From: Bacteriovoracaceae bacterium
Lineage (GTDB): Bacteria > Bdellovibrionota > Bacteriovoracia > Bacteriovoracales > Bacteriovoracaceae
Direction: 5' to 3'
Length of the DNA stretch: 64,000 bases
NCBI GenBank assembly: GCA_029865945.1
Contig: JARXAH010000048.1
Span: 1-64,000, forward strand
Shown here: in pieces, positions 8,316-16,717 of the stretch
Layout: each line of letters starts with the position of its first letter
Numbering within the stretch: position 1 is the stretch's first letter
The notes under the pieces: generated by a model
Seen by the model: only the letters and a program-made list of their open reading frames with translations
The model's database searches: none
Told to the model about the DNA's origin: nothing
Translations under genes and position numbers: made by a program

Positions 8316-9328
8316 AAACAAAAATGAACATCATTAATTATTTTTTTATTTTCTTATTTTTGAACCTTACTCACAATTTTTCCCATGCCCAAGTGAGAAT
8401 TAAAGATTTAGTTTCCATTAAAGGTGTAAGAGAAAATCCCGTACTTGGATACGGATTAGTCATTGGACTAAAAGGAACAGGAGATGGAGGAGGAGAGATT
8501 TCTTCATCGGCCATGAAAAAATTATTACAATCACTAGGATTAAATCCCAAGTCAGAAATTGCTTCTAAAAATGTGGCGTCCGTAGTGGTGACAGCAAAAC
8601 TTCCTCCCTTTCCAAGAGTGGGGCAAAAAATTGACGTCCAAATTTCTTCCATTGGAGAAGCGAGCTCGCTCTCGGGTGGAACCCTCGTCGTAACCCCGCT
8701 TAAAAGTGGCGATGGAAAAATTTATGCCGTAGCTTCAGGAAATATAAGTTTGGGGGGCCTAGAAAAAGGCGCTAAGTTTGCAACTTCTGGAATTATTCCC
8801 CAGGGTGGAACGATTGAAAAAGAATTAGAGATGGAATTTGATAATAAAACTGCCGTGAGACTTGCCTTAAATAATCCAGATTTTACAAACGTTTCAAGAA
8901 TTACAAAAACAATTAATCAAGAATTGGGCGGCGTTTTTGCGATTGCTAAAGATTCTGCGACCATCGATCTTATTATTCCCTCCTTTTATGAAAGAAGAGT
9001 GGTTGAACTTATCGGGATCGTAGAAAATTTTCGCATCGTTCCTGATCAAAAGGCGAAAGTTGTCATCAATGAGCGAACTGGCACCGTAACGATTAGTGGG
9101 GAAGTCCACCTAAAAAAGACGGCCATTGCTCACCGAGGAATGACGATCACACTTAAGGGAGAAAGCGAAGGATCAGAACAAAAAGTTCACCTTGCGCCCA
9201 CCACTAATTCCCTTGAAGACCTAGTAAAAATTCTCAATGCCATGGGTGCTGATGCCGAGGATATGATTTCCATTTTCCAATCCCTTCAACGAAATGGTTC
9301 TCTTAATGCAGAAATAGAGACTATTTGA
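8312..9328 (+). CDS. flgI: Flagellar P-ring protein FlgI
   Basis: 338 residues with a cleavable signal peptide ending near SHA-QV. Conserved family blocks appear in order: RIKDLVSIKGVRENPVLGYG, GLKGTGDGG, VASVVVTAKLPPFPRVGQKI, SSIGEASSLSGGTLVVTPL, and KVVINERTGTVTISGEV. The protein forms the periplasmic P ring around the rod. It is near the usual length of about 345-365. It overlaps flgH and is followed 94 bases later by flgJ. Confidence is high because nearly the whole length matches the family pattern. Confidence 0.96.
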   Translation: MKTKMNIINYFFIFLFLNLTHNFSHAQVRIKDLVSIKGVRENPVLGYGLVIGLKGTGDGGGEISSSAMKKLLQSLGLNPKSEIASKNVASVVVTAKLPPFPRVGQKIDVQISSIGEASSLSGGTLVVTPLKSGDGKIYAVASGNISLGGLEKGAKFATSGIIPQGGTIEKELEMEFDNKTAVRLALNNPDFTNVSRITKTINQELGGVFAIAKDSATIDLIIPSFYERRVVELIGIVENFRIVPDQKAKVVINERTGTVTISGEVHLKKTAIAHRGMTITLKGESEGSEQKVHLAPTTNSLEDLVKILNAMGADAEDMISIFQSLQRNGSLNAEIETI

Positions 9329-9422
9329 CACCATCAATTTTGCTACGCCATTGGGAAAATTTTGCTTCCCCCTCAAGAATTCTCGCCCAACATGCTAAAC
9401 TAAAATAAGGAGACGTGTATTT

Positions 9423-9752
9423 ATGCCTGAAGTTGGCAAAGTTAATTCAAATTTTCCTGCATCCCAAATCGCAAAAAAAACGCAAGTTAAAGAGCGAGAT
9501 ACGACGGAAGAAAAAATTGAATCCTTGGCCAATCAAATGGAATCCAATTTTACGGATCTCATGGTAAAGGAAATGCGAAAAACAATTCCCAGAGAAGAGG
9601 TGAGTGGAGCGCAATCCTTTTATGAAGGTCTCATGGATAGAGAGTATGCAGATAAACTTGCAGCGCAAATAGATCTAGGAATTTTGGATCAACTAAAAAC
9701 AAAAATGGGCCTAACGAATAAAAACGATAATAGGCCAAAACCAACGGAGTAG
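9423..9752 (+). CDS. flgJ: FlgJ-type rod-binding protein (N-terminal domain only)
   Basis: 109 residues. It carries the rod-capping FlgJ_N segment: ESLANQMESNFTDLMVKEMRKTIP followed by AQSFYEGLMDREYADKLAAQ. The peptidoglycan-hydrolase domain found in enterobacterial FlgJ is absent, as in many other bacteria with single-domain FlgJ. A separate lytic enzyme must therefore open the wall for the rod. TAAGGAG lies about nine bases before ATG. The stop overlaps the possible GTG start of flgM. Confidence 0.85.
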   Translation: MPEVGKVNSNFPASQIAKKTQVKERDTTEEKIESLANQMESNFTDLMVKEMRKTIPREEVSGAQSFYEGLMDREYADKLAAQIDLGILDQLKTKMGLTNKNDNRPKPTE

Positions 9753-9754
9753 TG

Positions 9755-10084
9755 ATGACAGACGTTTCAAAAACGAGACCAAATTTTTTCCCCAACTCTC
9801 CCACTGCTAAAGAGGCCAAGAGAAAAGCGTTTGAAAATTTAGAGCAAGCACAAGACACCAATGGTGCGCAACGATCGAACATCGGGGGAGTTAAGAACAA
9901 TGATGCTCGAGTTGAAATTCCAGAGTCGATCAAAGATTTTTCGCAAATTAAAAGGGCCGTTGATCAGAGTGGGCCCATCGATAATTCCAAAAAAATTGCT
10001 GAGCTAAAATCCAAGATAGCCAGTGGGCAATATGAGATTGATTATGACGGTGTTGCAAATAAAATGCTTGAAAGTGAGTATTAA
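9755..10084 (+). CDS. flgM: Anti-sigma-28 factor FlgM
   Basis: 109 residues. The C-terminal part KIAELKSKIASGQYEIDY followed by GVANKML is the conserved FlgM segment that binds sigma-28 (FliA). The N-terminus is polar and low in hydrophobic residues, fitting an unfolded export substrate. GTG at 9752 is also possible, but GGAG at 9746-9749 is better spaced for ATG at 9755. FlgM is exported when the hook is complete, releasing late gene expression. Its place before flgN-flgK-flgL is typical. Confidence 0.85.
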   Translation: MTDVSKTRPNFFPNSPTAKEAKRKAFENLEQAQDTNGAQRSNIGGVKNNDARVEIPESIKDFSQIKRAVDQSGPIDNSKKIAELKSKIASGQYEIDYDGVANKMLESEY

Positions 10085-10089
10085 AAACT

Positions 10090-10602
10090 ATGGTTGCGAA
10101 TGAATCAAAATATTCGCTGCTAGATTATTATCATGAGTTGACCCTCATCTGGCGAGAGCTTTGTATTTTACACACCCAGTTATTTGAAGTCACCAATCAA
10201 GAATACGAATTTTTGCTCTCAGGGGTGACAGAGCAATTAGAGTCCAACCTGGCACTAAAGAGAAATATCATCGACCAAATTCAAGAATATGATTTAAAAC
10301 GACAGGAAAGTGTAAAAAATGTTTTTAAAAATTTTGCGAGCGAAGAAGAAAATTTCTTACATTACACGAAATTAAATAAATTATTTTCTGAAAACTTGAA
10401 CTTATCAGCAGATCACCAATTAGAAAAATATAATTTTTTCCTCATTGATATTATCGAAAAAATTCAAATACAAAATCGTAAAAATCGTCAATTCCTCAAT
10501 AGATCCTTGATCATGCTAGAAGATCTCAAAAAAGATTTTCAAAATACCGGAAAAGTTCTGAGCTACAATAAAAAAGGAAACCTGCAGCGTCACACCAGAT
10601 AG
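10090..10602 (+). CDS. flgN: FlgN-like flagellar export chaperone
   Basis: 170 residues, predicted almost wholly alpha-helical with heptad-like stretches, as expected for FlgN, the chaperone of the hook-filament junction proteins FlgK and FlgL. The N-terminal YYHELTLIWRELCILHTQL helix and the repeated charged helices fit the family, although sequence conservation is low. The assignment leans on position: five bases after flgM and 40 bases before flgK. Confidence 0.7.
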   Translation: MVANESKYSLLDYYHELTLIWRELCILHTQLFEVTNQEYEFLLSGVTEQLESNLALKRNIIDQIQEYDLKRQESVKNVFKNFASEEENFLHYTKLNKLFSENLNLSADHQLEKYNFFLIDIIEKIQIQNRKNRQFLNRSLIMLEDLKKDFQNTGKVLSYNKKGNLQRHTR

Positions 10603-10642
10603 TAAAAAAATTTGATGAACACCAAGGGGTAGGAGAGAGTCT

Positions 10643-12073
10643 TTGGGAGCAAATGTTTTCACAATAGGAAGTTCTGGTTTAGTGGCCGCCAAGAAGCAAT
10701 TGGCGACGACGGGACACAATATTTCCAACGTCAATACAGAGGGTTTTACAAGACAACGAGCTGATCAGATCGCGACAACTCCTATCGGCAGCGGCAACAT
10801 TACCATGGGAACTGGGGTCGATGTTAAATCTGTGAAGCGAATTCATGATGAATTAGTCGAAAAGCGATTTATCAAATCAAATACTGAACATAATTATTTT
10901 TCAGAGCGCGCCAACAAACTTGCCCAAGTAGAAGATGTATTTAACGAGATGAATGGCGAAGGGATGAACAAATTAATTAATACCTTCTTCAATACGTTTC
11001 GTGAGCTATCAACGCAACCAGAAAATGATACCCTTCGTACCGTGGTTCGCGACAAAGCACAAATGGTGACCCATGATTTCAATCGCATCCACGAGCGGTT
11101 GAGCGAGCTAAATTCCAACATTGATTCCAGTGTAGAAAAAAATGTTGATGACATCAATTCCTTACTTGATAGAATTAGAAATTTAAATGTGAAAATTTCC
11201 CAATTTGAAATTGAAACCGGAGAAACCGGAGATCTTCGTGATCAGCGAGATTTGGCGGTCAAAAATCTATCTGAATTCATGGAAGTTCAAACCTACAGCA
11301 CAAATAAAAATCAATTTACCGTGAATGCCGTTGGTGTGGGAACACTCGTTGTAGGCGGAACGGCACAAAAACTTGATGTTCAGATGGTCGAAAACGAATT
11401 TGGCGAGACATCAAAAAATATTACTTATAAAAATAGGCCAGGCTTTGTACTAAATGATAAAATATTAGGCGGAAAGTTGGGGGCGCTTTTTGAAATCAAA
11501 AGAGGTGAACTCAATCAATTTAGAAAAAATCTCGACCAATTGGCCTTTAATTTATCAGAATCTGTTAACGCGATTCACAGACAAGGATACATTAATTCCT
11601 CGTCCACGAAACGCGATCCCAACTTGCCTATTAGTGGAATTAATTTTTTTCAACCCATGAATAGCGCCCTGAATGCTGCTGGTGAAATAAAACTCAACCA
11701 ACTAATAAAAGATGATCCGATTTACATCGCGTCTGCGTTAGAGCCCAATTCTCCCGGTGATAACCGAGTCGCTATTGCTATTAGTAAATTACAACATGAA
11801 AAAATTGGTAACAATGGCGAATCCACTCTGGAAGAAGATTATTTAAAAAATGTGGGCATCGTAGGTCTCGCAACTTCCAAAGCAAAATTAAATGAGGAGC
11901 AAACAAAAGGGATGCTCGCTCAAATCTCTACGCTTAAAGAGCGAGTCTCCGGCGTCTCACTAGATGAAGAGGCCGCCAATATGATTCGCTTTCAGCATGC
12001 TTATGAAGCCTCGGCAAAAGTGATAAGTGCGAGCGATGAAATGTTTAATTCAGTTCTGAGGCTCTTAAAGTAA
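10643..12073 (+). CDS. flgK: Flagellar hook-associated protein 1 FlgK
   Basis: 476 residues. The N-terminal D0 helix FTIGSSGLVAAKKQLATTGH and NISNVNTEGFTRQRAD are diagnostic. The next blocks are INTFFNTFRELSTQPENDTLR, the helix LNSNIDSSVEKNVDDINSLL and GETGDLRDQRDLAVKNLSE. The C-terminus is GVSLDEEAANMIRFQHAYEA, then a final helix. It joins hook to filament as the first junction protein. The start is TTG at 10643, preceded by TAGGAGAGAG. The domain order and length are normal, and flgL follows 43 bases later. Confidence 0.95.
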   Translation: MGANVFTIGSSGLVAAKKQLATTGHNISNVNTEGFTRQRADQIATTPIGSGNITMGTGVDVKSVKRIHDELVEKRFIKSNTEHNYFSERANKLAQVEDVFNEMNGEGMNKLINTFFNTFRELSTQPENDTLRTVVRDKAQMVTHDFNRIHERLSELNSNIDSSVEKNVDDINSLLDRIRNLNVKISQFEIETGETGDLRDQRDLAVKNLSEFMEVQTYSTNKNQFTVNAVGVGTLVVGGTAQKLDVQMVENEFGETSKNITYKNRPGFVLNDKILGGKLGALFEIKRGELNQFRKNLDQLAFNLSESVNAIHRQGYINSSSTKRDPNLPISGINFFQPMNSALNAAGEIKLNQLIKDDPIYIASALEPNSPGDNRVAIAISKLQHEKIGNNGESTLEEDYLKNVGIVGLATSKAKLNEEQTKGMLAQISTLKERVSGVSLDEEAANMIRFQHAYEASAKVISASDEMFNSVLRLLK

Positions 12074-12116
12074 TGTGACTTTAGATAAATGGTTTTTGAG
12101 GAAGGTATAAAAATTT

Positions 12117-13130
12117 ATGTCGCGTGTTTCAGAAAATAGTTCTCATCAATCGGTGGGGCATTCATTAAGTAAAGCAAAATCCAAACTTGAAGATCTTCAG
12201 GTTAAGGGATCAAATTTAAAGAATGTACAAAAACCTTCCGACGATCCCATAGGATCCACAGACGTTTTGTTACTTCGCTCCCGCCTGGCCGATAGCGATC
12301 AGTATATGAAAAATGCTCATATGGCCAAAACTTCACTTGAGTACACCGAAAATGCAGTCTCAGATATTTTCGACTTATTACTGCGCGCCAAAGAAATTGC
12401 AGTAGCTCAGTCTTCTTCCATTTTTACCCAAGAATCACGAATTAATATTGCAGAGGAAGTAAAACAAATTCGGTCGCAACTCATGAGCATTGCCAATAAA
12501 CGTCTCGGAAACCGTTATATTTTCTCTGGACATAAATCTTTAGACCCGGCCTTTAACAAGGAAGGAAAGTATCAAGGCGATGATGGAAAAACTCAAATTG
12601 AGGTAGGAAAAGATTTTTTTGTCCCTACCAATTTAACTGGTAAAGAAGTTTTTTTTGTGAAAACAAATTCTGAAAAAAAATTTACGCCACTGAAAGATCA
12701 GCCACTCAATAATTTGCCAACTTTAGAATCTGAACAATCTCGCGAACTCGCCTCAATGGAAGAGAACGCTGATGAATCCATCCCTAAATCTAACGATGTT
12801 TCCGTGTTTGAAGTTTTAGAAAATATGTACAACGCCTTAGTTACTGACAACCCCAAGATCATTCAAACATTATTAAGTGATCTCGATAGCTTTCAAGAAC
12901 ACGTTGTTCGCATGAGAACAAAAATAGGATCGCTATCCAATTCTATTCAATATTCAGAATTTAATACTGATAAAGACAAAGTACTCAATGAATCCCAGCG
13001 AAGTCAGATTGAAGACAGTGATGTAGCAGAATTATTTGGTAGTATTCAAAAACAACAATCGATTATGGATGCCACTTATAAATCTAGCTACGGTCTCTTG
13101 AATCGAAATTTATTGCAATTTATAAAGTAG
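12117..13130 (+). CDS. flgL: Flagellar hook-associated protein 3 FlgL
   Basis: 337 residues. Flagellin-like N-terminal helix with KSKLEDLQVKGSNLKNVQKP, PSDDPIGSTDVLLLRSRLA and the long coiled helix SQLMSIANKRLGNRYIFSGH, a strong FlgL signature (NxRxxGRYIFSG-like). The C-terminal helix SDVAELFGSIQKQQSIMDAT completes D0. It is the second hook-filament junction protein. AAGGTATAAAAATTT precedes the ATG. It is the last structural flagellar gene of this run; a 286-base leader-like region separates it from csrA. Confidence 0.93.
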   Translation: MSRVSENSSHQSVGHSLSKAKSKLEDLQVKGSNLKNVQKPSDDPIGSTDVLLLRSRLADSDQYMKNAHMAKTSLEYTENAVSDIFDLLLRAKEIAVAQSSSIFTQESRINIAEEVKQIRSQLMSIANKRLGNRYIFSGHKSLDPAFNKEGKYQGDDGKTQIEVGKDFFVPTNLTGKEVFFVKTNSEKKFTPLKDQPLNNLPTLESEQSRELASMEENADESIPKSNDVSVFEVLENMYNALVTDNPKIIQTLLSDLDSFQEHVVRMRTKIGSLSNSIQYSEFNTDKDKVLNESQRSQIEDSDVAELFGSIQKQQSIMDATYKSSYGLLNRNLLQFIK

Positions 13131-13197
13131 AGTAGAAATTTGCGTTGAAATTTTTTTGTAGACAATTAAGATTAAAAAATATAAAAAGCTCAAGATT

Positions 13198-13220
13198 TTG
13201 ACAGTTTATTAAGATATACT
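13198..13220 (+). promoter_or_regulatory. Possible promoter elements for csrA leader
   Basis: TTGACA lies at 13198-13203 and TATACT at 13215-13220, but they are only 11 bases apart, so they cannot act together as a standard sigma-70 pair. TATACT could be used with a weaker upstream element. Transcription from it would start near 13226, just before the GGA cluster. Confidence 0.3.
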
Positions 13221-13224
13221 CATA

Positions 13225-13291
13225 GGAATTTGGTTTTCAGGGAAGTGGATGAGGAGGAAGGCGTATGGATATACGTCGAGGACGAATACGC
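13225..13291 (+). ncRNA. GGA-rich candidate CsrA-binding leader or decoy RNA
   Basis: Seven GGA triplets fall in 58 bases (13225, 13241, 13247, 13253, 13256, 13267, 13280). GCGTAT (13261-13266) pairs with ATACGT (13271-13276) to present GGAT as a tetraloop. A short TCG/CGA stem presents AGGA (13279-13282). An alternative outer stem pairs GCGTAT with ATACGC (13286-13291). GGA in a hairpin loop is the known CsrA/RsmE recognition element. No clear terminator follows, so this may be the csrA 5' untranslated region rather than a free RNA. Confidence 0.5.
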
Positions 13292-13416
13292 ACCATAAAA
13301 ACCAAAGTGCGATGGGTATAGATTAAGTTTTTTGAAAGTTTTGCTTCCAAAGCTTCTGAAAGACGTATATATAGTAAAGCTTAACTGTAACGCATTAGGC
13401 TAGTTTAGGAAAAACT

Positions 13417-13650
13417 ATGTTAGTACTTACAAGGAAATTAGGTGAAAGTATTGCGATCGATGATCACATCAAGATCGTCGTCGTCCAAATTAAAGGGAAG
13501 CAAGTTCGCCTGGGAATTAAAGCACCCAAAGAAACCAAAATTCATCGCGAAGAAGTCTATCTTGCTATTCAAGACCAAAACGTTCAAGCACTCGAATCCA
13601 CTCCTGAGTCTATGAGTGGACTCACTCAAGATTTAAATAATAAGAAATAA
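13417..13650 (+). CDS. csrA: Carbon storage regulator CsrA
   Basis: 77 residues. The N-terminal MLVLTRKLGESIAIDDHIKI and VRLGIKAPKETKIHREEVY match CsrA end to end, including the conserved Arg and the Ala-Pro of the RNA-binding face. A 20-residue hydrophilic tail follows, as in species that use FliW. CsrA is a dimer that binds GGA motifs in mRNAs and blocks or stabilises them. AGGAAAAACT precedes the ATG, so the ribosome site itself contains GGA, compatible with autoregulation. fliW lies 136 bases downstream. Confidence 0.96.
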   Translation: MLVLTRKLGESIAIDDHIKIVVVQIKGKQVRLGIKAPKETKIHREEVYLAIQDQNVQALESTPESMSGLTQDLNNKK

Positions 13651-13786
13651 TAAATAAGAAAATTACTAGAAATTGATAGAAATAAAAATAAGAGCAATAA
13701 ATTCCCGCTTGCCCTAAGTAATACAGCTTGTTAACATCTGTAAGATGGATGTGTTCTCTTGCGTGTATCCAAGAGGGAGGTTCTCT

Positions 13787-14389
13787 GTGAAAGTCCTAAC
13801 CACAAGGTTTGGTGAGTTAAGCGTTAATAAAGAAGATGTGATTCGTTTCAAGGAAGGAATTCTAGGCTTTGAAGAGCATAAGAATTTTTTTATTGTCGAT
13901 CCGAATGATAATACCCTTATCCTTTGGTTGCAATCAACGGATACCCCAAATATCGCGTTCCCCATGATTGAGCCCCAAATTTTCAAAAGCGATTACTTTC
14001 CCGTATTGATGCCTTCAGATATGTCTTCCATTGATTTAGAAGAAACAAGTGATGCCAGAGTTTATTCTATTCTCACAATCCCAGCAGATTACACTCAAAT
14101 GTCGGCCAACCTCAAAGCACCTATCGTCGTTAATGTGAAAAAAAATATTGGTAAGCAAATTGTGCTTCAAGATAACCGCATGCTGGTTAAGCATGAGATG
14201 TACAAAGAGCTAAAACTTGCCATCAGCTCCCACGCCACGTCCGATGATAGAAGAAGAACGATGCAGACACCGATCAGAACTTTATCAAATCAAAACTCAA
14301 ATCCTATGGCCGCGAATGAAGCTGAAAGTATAAATCCGGCCGAATTGACCAATGCAAAAACAGCTATGACTAATTCTGAAAGTAACTAG
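13787..14389 (+). CDS. fliW: Flagellar assembly factor FliW
   Basis: Protein antagonist of CsrA that links flagellin secretion to flagellin translation. Family blocks are the N-terminal TTRFGELSVNKEDVIRFKEG, ILGFEEHKNFFIVD, LQSTDTPNIAFPMIEPQIF and APIVVNVKKNIGKQIVLQD. The open frame reaches back to 13745, but GTG at 13787 has GGGAGG six bases upstream and gives the standard N-terminus (200 residues). A polar tail of about 50 residues extends beyond the usual 145-150-residue fold. The arrangement flgL-csrA-fliW resembles Bacillus, where FliW sequesters CsrA until flagellin binds FliW. Confidence 0.92.
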   Translation: MKVLTTRFGELSVNKEDVIRFKEGILGFEEHKNFFIVDPNDNTLILWLQSTDTPNIAFPMIEPQIFKSDYFPVLMPSDMSSIDLEETSDARVYSILTIPADYTQMSANLKAPIVVNVKKNIGKQIVLQDNRMLVKHEMYKELKLAISSHATSDDRRRTMQTPIRTLSNQNSNPMAANEAESINPAELTNAKTAMTNSESN

Positions 14390-14422
14390 TCTAAGAGTTA
14401 ATTAGTCCCAATAAAAATTAAA

Positions 14423-15160
14423 TTAGTTTAAAGTAGTTTCCGAAGAATTTTTAGAAAGATCTAAATACATCTTTGCTTCATCATTATTACTATCCATCTC
14501 CAAAACGGTTTGCCACTCTTGCTGCGCCAAAATAATTTTTCCCTCTTCGTGCAGCAATTTGGCAAGTGCGAGTCTTGCTTGCAAATATTTTGGGTGTCTG
14601 GATTTTAAATCATTGAGTCTTGCAATAGCAGCTCCGTGATCACCACGTTTCATGGGAAGTAAGGCCAATTTCAAAGGAACAAGTAAATTTTCAGGGTCCA
14701 ATCCAATGGATGTTCGATACTCCCGCTCAGATTCCTCGAAGCGCTGATAAGTAGCGTACATTTCCGCCAATTCGAAATGTTGAAGTGAAAATTTTCTGTT
14801 GATATGTTGATCGACGATTCCGTTTTGTCCCTTTTTGACTCGTGAGTCGGCCATATCGAAATATTTTTGAGCATCACTGTACTTTCCAATATCATTGAGC
14901 AAAACTGCCAAGCTAATTAAAATATCCGTGTTGTCAGCATCCAGGGCGAGGGCCTTTCTGAAGGTGTTGATCGCTTTAGCTATATTACCTTCCAGGTGAT
15001 AAACATTGGCCAAAAGAAAATAGACATCTGGCGTCACACCTTGAGTTTCTGCGTAGGGATGAAGCAGCTGCTTAACTTTATTTAAATCATTTTTTGCAAA
15101 AAAGGCCTTTGCATCCTGTACATGTTTATCAAGTTCCAAACGATTCAATTTTGAAACCAC
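14423..15160 (-). CDS. TPR-repeat protein
   Basis: 245 residues made mainly of tetratricopeptide repeats. One clear unit reads PDVYFLLANVYHLEGNIAKAINTFRKAL and the next is DILISLAVLLNDIGKYSDA; more lie near residues 125-230. There is no signal peptide, so it is probably cytoplasmic. It is the last gene of a three-gene minus operon after a BatE-like protein and BamD. TPR proteins scaffold partner proteins, and the target here is unknown. Confidence 0.8.
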   Translation of the reverse strand: MVSKLNRLELDKHVQDAKAFFAKNDLNKVKQLLHPYAETQGVTPDVYFLLANVYHLEGNIAKAINTFRKALALDADNTDILISLAVLLNDIGKYSDAQKYFDMADSRVKKGQNGIVDQHINRKFSLQHFELAEMYATYQRFEESEREYRTSIGLDPENLLVPLKLALLPMKRGDHGAAIARLNDLKSRHPKYLQARLALAKLLHEEGKIILAQQEWQTVLEMDSNNDEAKMYLDLSKNSSETTLN

Positions 15161-15162
15161 AC

Positions 15163-15957
15163 TTACCTCGACTCTAATTTAGCAATTTTCTTTCCACATT
15201 TTTCCACGAGCAGACTCAGTTCTTGCAGTTTTGGTTGGCCTAATTGGGGAGCAAATTCTTTAGATTTGGCCAAACATTCATCAATGCGATTCAATTCATT
15301 TAAAGATGATATAAATCGAACTTTCGCATGCTCGATTAATTCCACATCATTAAATCGACCTAAGATGTATTCATATCGCCAAAGAGCTGCTTCGTATTTT
15401 TCAGTTTTAAAATAAAAATCGGCTATATATTTTTCTCGGGAACGAACTTGTTTGGCCACATTTTCAATACGCTCTTTCGCATCTTTCAAGAAAAGAGATT
15501 TTGGGTAGTGATCAAGAAGTTCTTGGTAATGCTTAACACTATCTTCGGCCACTGATAAATCGCGATCAAAGGTTGAGGGCATTTGATTGTACAACGATTC
15601 TGCCAAGCGAAAAATAACGTAATCTATTCTTTCGTGCTTGGGGTGCATGTCTCTAAATAATTGATAATCAGCAGCAGATTCAGCGAAATTTTCTTGTAAA
15701 AATTTAACGTCCGCAATTCTTAATTCAGAGGGAGTGGCATAAAAACTATAGGGATGCTGGGCACGAATGGCATTGAGTTTTTCTAGGGCGGCGATGTAAC
15801 GTTTTTTTCCGATACTTTCTTCCGCTTCCTTAAATAAAACCTCCGCTTCTGTGACCCCGTTGGTTTTCTCAGACGAACATCTCAAAAATGAAACGAAGAA
15901 AATTGCGCAAAGTATTATTGATCTCAAGAGACTTGTCTTTAGCATTACCATTTTCAT
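15163..15957 (-). CDS. bamD: BamD-like outer-membrane assembly lipoprotein
   Basis: 264 residues. The body matches BamD (YfiO): LFKEAEESIGKKRYIAALEKL, IRAQHPYSFYATPSELRIAD, FAESAADYQLFRDMHPKHE, then YPKSLFLKDAKERIENV, forming five TPR-like helix pairs. BamD is the essential lipoprotein partner of BamA in beta-barrel insertion. The N-terminus is a signal peptide, but the Cys is preceded by Arg (SFLRC), an unusual lipobox. Two Met codons at the start make the exact initiation site uncertain by three residues. It ends two bases before the TPR gene. Confidence 0.85.
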   Translation of the reverse strand: MKMVMLKTSLLRSIILCAIFFVSFLRCSSEKTNGVTEAEVLFKEAEESIGKKRYIAALEKLNAIRAQHPYSFYATPSELRIADVKFLQENFAESAADYQLFRDMHPKHERIDYVIFRLAESLYNQMPSTFDRDLSVAEDSVKHYQELLDHYPKSLFLKDAKERIENVAKQVRSREKYIADFYFKTEKYEAALWRYEYILGRFNDVELIEHAKVRFISSLNELNRIDECLAKSKEFAPQLGQPKLQELSLLVEKCGKKIAKLESR

Positions 15958-15967
15958 TTTTCTGTTC

Positions 15968-16678
15968 CTAATTTTTTTCCGTGGTTATCACTTTTAAATC
16001 ATTTAGGCCAACCCAGCCATAAAATTCTTCTGGTCGTTCAATTAATGCCCACTCATCTTGAATTTTGCCTAATGAGACTTTAAGGCCTACCGGAATTTTT
16101 CCACTTTGATTGAAAATAGCTGATGGGCCTTCGCGCAAAGTAGTTTCTTTTAAAATGATCGCCTGGTTAGCGGCCGGCAAATAGTGATTATCGTAGGATT
16201 TTTCCAACTGCCACAGCCCGGCCACCAATAAAACAACAAAGAGAGGGTATCTCCACTTTGGTCGTTTAACTTTTACGCCCACAAGTATTAAGAAAAACAA
16301 CGTTAGAATCGCAAAAACGAGAAAGGATTGATCCGATTTTGTTCCGACATCATCTAAATAATCGGACCAAAAAGGTTGGTGCTGGGATTCAATATTCACA
16401 AGTCCTAATTGCTCTTTTGCAATAAATAAATTATTTTCCACGCCAGTAAAACTTAGGTCCGAGCGTTTAGCATTTTCCCAATAGAGGCGTGCCAGGGGAA
16501 CGTTGCCTTGTTTGTAGGACAGAACACCTTGATTATAATTCCAGACTCCTGCGGGAAAAGAGGCCGCATTTTCTTTAAGCAATTGCTGCGCTTTGGGATA
16601 ATCTCCCTGCTGATACAAGGAATTGAGGGTGTCTAAAAGTTGTTTGTGATTTACACTATCAGTTGAATTGTTAGTCAT
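15968..16678 (-). CDS. BatE-like TPR and SH3-like membrane protein
   Basis: 236 residues. The N-terminal third holds TPR-like repeats (LYQQGDYPKAQQLLKENAAS; WNYNQGVLSYKQGNVPLARLYWENA). Two hydrophobic helices lie at about 118-135 and 143-158. The C-terminal 65 residues form an SH3-like module (LREGPSAIFNQSGKIPVGLK to YGWVGLNDLKVI). TPR, two helices and SH3 resemble BatE or similar proteins of aerotolerance/MoxR operons, although no MoxR or VWA gene is nearby. It starts the operon with bamD 10 bases downstream. Confidence 0.65.
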   Translation of the reverse strand: MTNNSTDSVNHKQLLDTLNSLYQQGDYPKAQQLLKENAASFPAGVWNYNQGVLSYKQGNVPLARLYWENAKRSDLSFTGVENNLFIAKEQLGLVNIESQHQPFWSDYLDDVGTKSDQSFLVFAILTLFFLILVGVKVKRPKWRYPLFVVLLVAGLWQLEKSYDNHYLPAANQAIILKETTLREGPSAIFNQSGKIPVGLKVSLGKIQDEWALIERPEEFYGWVGLNDLKVITTEKN

Positions 16679-16717
16679 AGTTTTACTCTTAAACGTTTAA
16701 CGAAATGGATAAAATAT

